DNA of 64,000 bases, taken from positions 645,538-709,537 of the forward strand of contig BCHH01000013.1 of assembly GCA_001599595.1 (NCBI GenBank), in the 5' to 3' direction. Origin of the DNA: Beverwykella pulmonaria. Taxonomy: Eukaryota > Ascomycota > Dothideomycetes > Pleosporales > Melanommataceae. How positions within the stretch are numbered: the stretch's first letter is position 1; every line of letters starts with the position of its first letter. The position numbers and the translations under genes are program-made. Positions 56,847 through 64,000 of this stretch are shown here, one piece after another. Below the pieces are notes generated by a model. It was not told where the DNA came from. It did not search any database and was given only the letters and a program-made list of their open reading frames with translations.

Positions 56847-58286
56847 ATGACCGCCCCGGATAGCCAAAAATCTATTCACACGCTCATAATCGACACCGGG
56901 CCGCTCATCAAGAACGCAGTCTCCATATCCACCATCCTAGCACAGGCTGAGGAAATCTACACCACCCCCGCCGTGCTCTCGGAAATTCGGGACCCCGCCA
57001 CGCGGGCGCGAGTAGAGACGGGGCTGTTGCCATTTCTAAAGGTCAGAAGTCCTACGCCTGCGAGCTATGATGCCGTAGCAGCGTTCAGCAAAAAGACGGG
57101 CGACTTCCCGGTGCTGAGTAGGCAGGATCTTGGAATTTTGGCCTTGGCGTACGAGATCCATTGCCAGAAGCATGGCGGTGACGTGGGTCTGAGGAGGGCG
57201 CCAGGAGGAGAGATAGTCAAGGGCGCGGAAGAGGAGGGCCCAGAGGCGAAGGAGCCAAAGGAGGATGCTCGAGCCGATGTTGCAGAGGGTGATGATGCGC
57301 CCAGGGACTTCGTGTCCACGTTCTTGGCTCAGGCTGCTGGCACATCTACCGAGTCGGAGGAAGCGTCAGAGATTGCTTCAGAGCCTGCCCTAGAACCTGC
57401 ACAAGAAGAACCTACGAAATCTCTAGAAAAGGACCTATCAAAATTGCAAGTCCACGGCTCTTCTCCCAAGGAAGTCACCGAACCTACTTCCCAAGAACCC
57501 ATGCAAATAGCTACTCCAGAGGTCTCTGAGCCAACTACCCAGGAAGCCTCGCAACCTACTTCTCAGAAAGGTACCCATGCTACCCCCAAAGAAACCATCC
57601 AACATAGTCCTCAAGAAGAAACCCCACCCCCCACCTCTTCGGACGACGACTCGGACGGGGAATGGATCACACCTTCCAACCTTGCCCAACACCAAGCCAA
57701 AGACTCGGGCGTCAGCTCCCGCACCACCTCCCAATCACAATTGGGCATGGCCACCATGACCACCGACTTCGCCATGCAAAACGTGCTCCTCCAAATGAAT
57801 CTCAACCTCCTCTCCACCAACATGCAACGCATCAGCACACTCCGAACCTACATTCTCCGCTGCCATGCCTGCTTCCTCACCACCAAGGAAGTGACCAAGC
57901 AATTCTGCCCTCGGTGCGGCCAGCCGACTCTAAACCGCGTATCCTGCACGACCTCGGCATCCGGTGAATTCAAGATCCACCTGTCCAAAAAGTATCAACA
58001 CAACAACCGCGGAAACAGGTACAGTGTGCCCAAACCGGTGGGCGGGACGCCGAGCGGGAAGATGAGTGGAAAGGGAGGCGGCAAAGGCGGGTGGGGAAGG
58101 GAGTTGGTGCTGGCCGAGGATCAGAAAGAGTACCTGAAGCATGCGGATGAGGTGAAGAGAATGAAGACAAGGGATTTGATGGATGAGGATTATTTGCCGG
58201 GCATTTTGACGGGGGAGAGGGGGAGGGCTGGCGGGAGGATGAAGGTTGGGGCGGGGAAGAATGTTAATTCGAGGAAGAAGTTCTGA
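56847..58286 (+). CDS. NOB1: NOB1, 20S pre-rRNA endonuclease
   Basis: Single exon, 479 residues. The N-terminal PIN domain starts HTLIIDTGPLI with catalytic Asp16 and contains TTPAVLSEIRDP and SRQDLGILALAYEI. A long acidic, Gln/Pro/Thr-rich insert (about 125-275) follows. The zinc ribbon has four cysteines at 339, 342, 354 and 357 (CHAC and CPRC). The C-terminus is Gly/Lys-rich and ends with GAGKNVNSRKKF, as in other Nob1 proteins. Nob1 makes the final D-site cut that produces the 3' end of 18S rRNA in cytoplasmic pre-40S particles. It converges with the WD40 gene 154 bp away. Confidence 0.95.
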   Translation: MTAPDSQKSIHTLIIDTGPLIKNAVSISTILAQAEEIYTTPAVLSEIRDPATRARVETGLLPFLKVRSPTPASYDAVAAFSKKTGDFPVLSRQDLGILALAYEIHCQKHGGDVGLRRAPGGEIVKGAEEEGPEAKEPKEDARADVAEGDDAPRDFVSTFLAQAAGTSTESEEASEIASEPALEPAQEEPTKSLEKDLSKLQVHGSSPKEVTEPTSQEPMQIATPEVSEPTTQEASQPTSQKGTHATPKETIQHSPQEETPPPTSSDDDSDGEWITPSNLAQHQAKDSGVSSRTTSQSQLGMATMTTDFAMQNVLLQMNLNLLSTNMQRISTLRTYILRCHACFLTTKEVTKQFCPRCGQPTLNRVSCTTSASGEFKIHLSKKYQHNNRGNRYSVPKPVGGTPSGKMSGKGGGKGGWGRELVLAEDQKEYLKHADEVKRMKTRDLMDEDYLPGILTGERGRAGGRMKVGAGKNVNSRKKF

Positions 58287-58440
58287 GGCGGGTATATGTG
58301 GGCATTGCGGTACTTGGGCAAATGGGCAAACGGGCGGTCATTGATGAAATGCATTAGAGTGGAGTTTAAGAGATAGAAAAAGTTTGCTAGAACGAATTGA
58401 AAAACTGGGGTATCTGGGTATCCTGTACATATATGAACCA

Positions 58441-59454
58441 TCATGAGTCCATTCCCCAGACCACCACATTCCCATCGCCTCCCGCACTCGCCCACTCTCT
58501 TCTCGCACCACAGAAGGCGACGGCACTGACGACATCCTTCTTCCCTTTGCTCTCTGCGTTCGAATTCCCTTTCCCCTTTACCGCCCTCATCTCCGAGTGC
58601 CGAAACTTGTGCAAACACTCGCCCTCCAGCAAGTCCCACACAAACACCATGCCATCGTCACTCCCACTCAGCACGACACTGTCGTTCAGACCCAAGGTGC
58701 TCCTAACCCTCAGCTCTTTGTTCACAAAGCTCTCATCCCGATACGCCTTCAATAGCTGCCCATTCCCCCGATCCATAAGCCTGACGGTAGAATCCAGTGA
58801 GCTCACCAAAACCTCGCTGCCTTTCTTACTCACAGCCAGACTCGTCACGGGGTGCCCGATCACATCTACACTACACAAGCCCATCCTCAGATCATAGCTC
58901 CGGAACCTGCCATCCACCGACGAGGCCAAGATCTCGGCGTCGAAAATGGCAACATCCGTAACGCTGTCCTTGGCCTCATCCAGCGTCATGATGGGCTTGT
59001 AGTTGTTCTGCTTGATGTCCCAGATCTTGACCGTGCCATCAAAGCTGCCAGACACAATGACGCTGTCCCCGTCCCCGCCAAACACGCCCCGATTCACGCG
59101 CGCATTGTGCCCGGTCCACCGCCGGATCGTCTGGGCGGTTTGTACGTCCCAGTAGAAGACGCTCTTGTCTCCACCAGTAGACACAAACTTCTCGTTGTCG
59201 GAGGAGACGTCGATGGACAGGACTTCGTAGCCGTGCGCAGCGTACTTGCTGATGAGGCCCGGGGCGTAGGCTTTCGAGGTGGCGGGCGGAGCAGCCGAGG
59301 TCGGTGGGGCTTTGGAAGGATTGTAAAGCCGGATCGTGCGGTCGGAGCAGCCCGTGAGGATGTAGGTGGCGCTGCCAGAGCTGTACGCGAGGGCGTGCAC
59401 GATGCCGCCATGGCCGGTTAATTTGGCGACGGGCGTGACGGGGAAGGGTGGCAT
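58441..59454 (-). CDS. WD40 repeat protein, WDR83/MORG1 type
   Basis: A single exon of 337 residues from ATG 59454. At least seven WD-like blades are visible: LTGHGGIVHALAY/IRLYNP, AAHGYEVLSIDV/VFYWDV, TGHNARVNRGVFGG/VKIWDI, a diverged blade around SVTDVAIFD/FRSYDL, IGHPVTSLAV/VRLMDR, a blade ending GMVFVWDL, and DVVSAVAFCG/NVVVWGM. The order and the RWTGHNARVN block are those of WDR83, also called MORG1, a MAPK scaffold and spliceosome-associated factor. Fungal function is less clear. A lysine-rich insert (KGKGNSNAESKGKKD) interrupts the last blade. It shares a 351-bp upstream region with LOT5. Confidence 0.88.
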   Translation of the reverse strand: MPPFPVTPVAKLTGHGGIVHALAYSSGSATYILTGCSDRTIRLYNPSKAPPTSAAPPATSKAYAPGLISKYAAHGYEVLSIDVSSDNEKFVSTGGDKSVFYWDVQTAQTIRRWTGHNARVNRGVFGGDGDSVIVSGSFDGTVKIWDIKQNNYKPIMTLDEAKDSVTDVAIFDAEILASSVDGRFRSYDLRMGLCSVDVIGHPVTSLAVSKKGSEVLVSSLDSTVRLMDRGNGQLLKAYRDESFVNKELRVRSTLGLNDSVVLSGSDDGMVFVWDLLEGECLHKFRHSEMRAVKGKGNSNAESKGKKDVVSAVAFCGARREWASAGGDGNVVVWGMDS

Positions 59455-59805
59455 CGTGGTGGTGGTGTTGGTGGATGGCAGTGTGGGAGAGACTCATGAG
59501 CGATGGCGGGTCGAGCTCATGTCCAAAAGAGGAATTCAGGGCATTTCGATCAGGCAGGGAGCACTCAATTGCAATCGCGCCGTGAATGCAATGAAGAATT
59601 CGGGAATCTCGTCGAGGTTGATGCGTTCGGCTCAGCCCTATGGAACGATGCGCGACACCGCCTTGGCAAAATAATTTGTACGCGGGGAGCTCCAGAGCTG
59701 CCTCGCCGCACAAGCAAGGCCTCTTCGCGGTTTTCTAGGACAGATTCAACCAGTCTTTTCCTTGCTTACGGCCGTTCTCAAGATTTGTTCTCACATTCCC
59801 CCGCC
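59455..59805. promoter_or_regulatory. Divergent promoter region, WD40 gene and LOT5
   Basis: Only 351 bp separate the two start codons, so the promoters must be close or shared. No specific site recognised. Confidence 0.5.
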
Positions 59806-60642
59806 ATGGCTCTACGACATGTGAGCTCCACGCCCTTGGCAGACGACTTCACCCCACTACAAGAGCACCAGGCGCAGACTCCCAGCACCTTCTTCGGCGG
59901 CAAGCCAGTGCTACACGCGCGACAGGCTGGCTTGACCCTATCGGTGCAGGCGAGCAAGATCTCTACAGACCCAGTTTTCCAAAAGTTCACAACCGCGCCC
60001 GGCGACCAGGCCGAGGATGTTCTGATCAAGGATGTGGAGCTGTGGGCGAGCTCTGAGTAGGTATCACTCGTCTCTGGGTTATTTTACGCCTTCTGATGGC
60101 TGTACAGAGACCTCATCCTCTTCCAACACACCCCCACCCCCACGGGTGTCGCCATCCCCTACCCCTCCATCGCCCTCCACGCAACCCTGAAGTGGAAGTC
60201 CACAGTCGAAGCCCTCCTCATCAACGTCAGCCTCAATGATGCCGACTCTGTCAACGAAGACGACGATATCCAGGTCCTCGAAGTCACCGTCCTGCCTCCC
60301 AACTACGCCACTACCCCGGAGACCGCGTGTATCCAGGAGATCTTCTCTGCGATGAATACATGCGCCGACCTGCACCCAGATCCGAACAGTTCGGAGGCCG
60401 AGGAGGAAGAGGAGGATATGACTGCTCCCGGGGCTACGGGATGGATCACGGCCGAGAATATGGACGAGTACTTGGACGAGGATGGGAACTTCAGAGGGGG
60501 CATCCAGATCATCGGTGGTGAGGCACTAGGTCCTGGCGCAGGGACGGTGAGAACCAGGGAAGAGGGAAACGAAGATGATGTCAATGGTGTCAATGGATTG
60601 GATGGCGCCGGCCATGAGAACAAGTACCATCGCACCAGCTAG
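59806..60642 (+). CDS. LOT5: LOT5 / pICln-like (Voldacs domain) protein
   Basis: Exons 59806-60056 and 60108-60642 join over a 51-bp intron (GTAGGT..TACAG) in phase to 261 residues. The N-terminal PH-like fold includes GGKPVLHARQAGLTLS and DVELWASSEDLILFQH, completed by the splice. GVAIPYPSIALHA is the hallmark strand of pICln and Lot5 (typical form: GIAIPYPSISLHA). The C-terminus is acidic (EAEEEEED) with WITAENMDEYLDEDG. In animals pICln chaperones Sm proteins in snRNP assembly; yeast Lot5 has no firm role. The length is typical of filamentous fungi. Confidence 0.88.
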
Positions 60643-61189
60643 GCTTTTTGACTAGGATTCGAGCTTGGATTTGGGCATCTACGGGTACTCATGAGGGGCC
60701 AGAAGGGACCAAAAATACCGCCTGGCGGTAATACTTAGGCTAGCGGAATGTGAGTAGGTATCCCCCACGAATGCACACATGTCAGACATAGGGCTTATTT
60801 GTTCAAGTAATTAAGAAAGATACTGCAAACTGTATCAGCATCCACTCCAATCACTATTTGCTTGCACTGCGCTTATCGTGTTCGAGTCCACCGACGCAAC
60901 TATCAACCGCTGGATTGAGATGGGCTGACATGGAATTTCTTGTGTTCGTGTGTCTTTAGGAGGTGGGATGGACTGCAACTGACATTGAACAATTCAGCGA
61001 CGGCTCACAAGGCCACAACACTCTCACACCAGTTTGACTGCTTCGTGAATTACGCCTTCCTTGGGTGGACCAAGTTGATGCTTGGTTGTTGTCAAGGCTA
61101 CAACTTGTTCTTACCATAGACGAGTGCCCAAGTAGCTCTTGGTAGCTCTCCAGTTGCCTGTTTCGACCTTCTTTCCTCTCAGCATTGAA
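60643..61189. other. Intergenic, no gene recognised
   Basis: No feature seen beyond the LOT5 3' flank. Confidence 0.45.
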
Positions 61190-62773
61190 ATGGATTCAAT
61201 AGTGCACCTCTTACGCTTGCCACTAGAACTGTTTCAGCGGATACCGGAGAATGCGGTTGATGTTGGTTATACAGTTCAGATGTCTTACGTAAATAGTAAG
61301 GCTTCACTCTCCCTCGTCCAATTTCTTTCAAGGTGATTGCTAAACTATGCAGGCGCCTTTCAACGAGCGCTCTTCGTACTGTTGGAAAGCGATAATTTAC
61401 TCACTGTAGCTGACTCACGGTCCGTTGTGAGGTGAAAATCTGACGATCAAGACGCCGGCTTTCTAAACCAGACATGTGACTCAAAGACCTTTCAAGACAG
61501 GGCACTCAACCTGCTGCCCATTTTCCCGCTCTCGTAAATTCGGTCGTCGACAGGATCATGGAAAACGAACGCCGCTGCGACAACTTTGAAAAGACGTAAA
61601 ACAGTCATCTTCAGATTCTTTGCCATCGAGCCCTGAAACAGGATAGTCTCCTACAAGAAGGAATTTCGGAATTCCCACTCACGGGCCACGTCTTCATCGC
61701 GGCCATCTATTTGAACAAACTTTCGCTCTTACACAAGCTGTTAGAACAGAAGGAAATCTTGGTCTCAGGGGTTCAAAACGAATTCTAGGGCAGACTAATG
61801 CATGCAGCGATACAAATGGAAAGCTTTTCGCTAATCCGCCCTCTCCTGCTCTCGGGTGCAAGGCCGGAACATGATATATCTGGCACTGCCCGTCCCTTCT
61901 TGGAAGCGGCAATTCGAGAGAGAAAAAAGCGAACGAGATTGCAGCCATCCTCTTCGAGCCACAATGGGGAGGCTTTTGCGATCGCCATTTTGCTATCGAG
62001 ACTGGAAAGCCAATGTCTCCGTTGTTCTTATTGACGCCATTGGCGATCTGCCTCATATCGGTCATGACATCACCACGCACCTGGATATAGGAGCGAAAGA
62101 AGCATGCAAGCAGGGCATGCTACAAGTGCTCATTCGCTTACTAAACCTGCTGGAAAGGCTACGTGGTGTGCGCTTGAGCGATTACACCGAACTCACACCA
62201 ATCGCATGCGCCTATGGGTACAAAAATATTTTACACGCAATGCAGAAAAGGGATGTGCTAGGGCACAGCAGTGCCCACGAACACGTGCCCTAGACAATAG
62301 CGGCCAAGCGAGGCAATGTTGGAATTGTCCGACTACTTCTACCCCCTGAGGAGCCCCTCAACGCCGTCCAGGCCACCAAAATCCTCCGAGAAATAGCTCC
62401 GCGGCGATAGTCCTCAGAGATTGCTTCGTATCTCCTTCAACGGGGTTCTATCAACGGCAGGGAGTTTAACGCTGGTTTCAAGTTTACTGGAATACATCTC
62501 GCGCACATCATCACGACGGCAGCGCAGTATGGGAACGTGGATTTTGTTGAGCTGTTGGCGCAGTACGGGATCCTAATTGACGACGAGGAATTTTATATCG
62601 AGCAAGACTGCCCTCGGCTGAGTATTGCTGCTTCAGTATTACGGCAGCCGCAAATGGTGGAGGTACTGAAGGATCTTGGGGCAACAGAGAGTGATCTGTT
62701 CGATTCAATCATCGCACGGCATTTTCAAAGCGGAAGGTATCCTTGCGAACCATCTCTTCTGTACAAGGCTTGA
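61190..62773 (+). pseudogene. Decayed F-box-like/ankyrin repeat gene
   Basis: ATG at 61190 begins MDSIVHLLRLPLELFQRI, like the start of a fungal F-box/ankyrin protein, and is broken within 50 codons. Ankyrin-like pieces follow in different frames: HAAIQMESFSLIRPLLLSGA (61798-62034), a stretch at 62104-62349, and NVDFVELLAQYGILID with MVEVLKDLGA (62537-62773). At least two frameshifts and several stops separate them, with some TAG/TGA at codons that fit Gln/Trp. Probably one gene of about 450-500 codons before decay. Confidence 0.65.
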
Positions 62774-63813
62774 GACTTCTTATATGTGGAGGGTAAGAAC
62801 TTGAGAGAATCCCTCTACGGCCGTTCTAGAGAATGCGATTGGTTCTTTGGTCATCCCCTCTCCGATCTATTAAAAGACTAAATTACTTTCTTCAGCTTTC
62901 ATAAGGTTTCCTGCGACGGGGTTGCCTAAGGTTTATGTGAACGTCATAAATTCGTAACTAGCTTTGCAGCCTTACGCCCCATGCATTTATGCCTTGGAAA
63001 GCTGTACCGAAATCACCGAAGATGATTTGGCTCTTGAATAAAAACGTGAGAGAAACACCTATGCAATTGAAAGTTGGATATTGATTCAAATCTTTAGACT
63101 ATGCGTTAACTTGGCTACCAACGAAACAATGTGCACCAATCTAACCCATGTATCGAATTCAGCCGTTTGGCTTCGTCGCTTAATAGCGGAAATATATATC
63201 AGCAATGAACACCTATTTCTCCAAAGACGAGCCAAGAGTTGTGCACTCTCGGGTACTCACCACACTGATCAATGCTCCTCCTACATTCGGCCGCTATTTA
63301 TTCCCGGGCCCTGATTTTTAATTGCTCCAATACTCCAATGGGGAATCCAGGGCCGTCAAATGATCTCCCCGATCTCCCGCTAATGTACCCCGCAGCCACA
63401 GCCGGTGCATCCTAGCGTCAGCAGACAGCCTTTTTAACTCTCAACACCAGCGCAAAATGTTCCAAGCTTGGGTAATTACGGCTCATCAAGCGAACGAGCT
63501 TCCTTTTTGGATATGTCTCAGAACACATCGTCAAGAAACCATGCAGCATCCAGTCCATTGCAGGCCATGAAACGGGTGGACCGAGTTTGGGGGATGGCGG
63601 AGACCAATGGAGGTGGGCCTGAATGCTGGCATGGTGGCTTGTTGAGCTCACGGGGAGTAACGTTCGGCTTCACACCGGTGGGCCATGCCAAGAACGGCTG
63701 GAATGCATTTTATATCATAAATACGCGGGGCCTGCGCTTGCGGGTTGTGGGGCCAAGATATTTCCTTTGCCCTTTCGTTCTAGTGTTGTTTCTTGTGTTG
63801 AAGGCCTTTCACA
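62774..63813. other. Intergenic upstream of the GH92 gene
   Basis: No gene supported. The ORFs at 63418-63902 overlap the GH92 start in other frames and are rejected. Confidence 0.45.
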
Positions 63814-64000
63814 ATGGCATTGTTTTGGAAAAGAGCTGTTCTGGTCGCGTCATGGGCGATTGTAATTTCGGGTGTATTCGCGAAGGACAAGACGCCGATT
63901 GATTATGTGGATGTGAGTTGAGAAATATGCAGAACATGCTAGATGCTAACGAGGGTAGCCTCTCATCGGCACGATCAATGGAGGTGTGTAGACCTAGAAG
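63814..64000 (+). CDS. GH92 alpha-mannosidase, 5' end only (runs off window)
   Basis: Exon 1, 63814-63912 (33 codons), gives MALFWKRAVLV, a hydrophobic signal peptide with likely cleavage near AFK/AKD. A 46-bp intron follows (GTGAGT..GGTAG, with GCTAAC before the AG). Exon 2 is only 25 nt (63959-63983) and is followed by a GTGTGT donor. Joined, the protein reads KTPIDYVDPLIGTINGG, the near-invariant N-terminal block of GH92 enzymes (YVDPLIGT-NGG). GH92 enzymes are calcium-dependent exo-alpha-mannosidases, mostly alpha-1,2; the signal peptide suggests secretion. The catalytic residues lie beyond the window. Confidence 0.8.

Noticed and set aside
63418..63902. 144-codon plus frame overlapping the GH92 start, and opposing minus frame
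   Set aside because: The GH92 exon uses another frame, with signal peptide, splice sites and a conserved block.

Overview
The window looks like a piece of a filamentous ascomycete genome (Pezizomycotina; Dothideomycetes is a guess). Introns are short (about 46-78 bp, GT..AG). Genes are eukaryotic single-copy types (TIM22, NOB1, a Ste20/GCK kinase, LOT5/pICln, a WDR83-type WD40 protein, FMP52). Transposons carry C-to-T / G-to-A damage typical of repeat-induced point mutation (RIP), and gene-dense and gene-poor stretches alternate sharply.

1-19,220 is a nested retrotransposon island. The base layer is an old, heavily RIPped Ty3/gypsy element on the minus strand (gag near 18.35 kb, RNase H near 0.2 kb). 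It is cut by a Ty3/gypsy chromovirus (2175-9325, 344-bp LTRs, target duplication AGTTA) and by a Ty1/copia element (10136-16326, 196-bp LTRs, target duplication GTTTA). A 200-bp solo LTR with an AGTTA duplication lies at 19019-19218. A sharp edge near base 165 suggests one more insertion running off the left end. The 100-N gap at 10231-10330 is flanked by the same 62 bp on both sides and is probably an assembly artefact.

19,943-26,350 holds a head-to-head gene pair, a coiled-coil/vWA-like protein (minus) and an ankyrin-like/ClpB-type AAA+ ATPase (plus, four exons), then a small secreted cysteine-rich protein.

26,350-41,200 is gene-poor. It contains FMP52, a broken MFS transporter, a DUF924 protein, a secreted protein, and at least six solo LTRs from two families, three of them with exact 5-bp target duplications.

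42-60.7 kb is gene-rich: a small hypothetical gene, a Ste20/GCK kinase, a proline-rich DUF4048-like protein, TIM22, an unknown two- or three-exon gene, NOB1, a WD40 protein and LOT5/pICln. 61.2-62.8 kb holds a decayed F-box/ankyrin-like gene. The window ends in the first exons of a GH92 alpha-mannosidase.

The genes do not form one pathway. The two points that most deserve follow-up are the vWA/AAA+ pair beside the transposon island and the dated nesting order of the retroelements. Protein and family names rest on motif recognition only; no database search was run.
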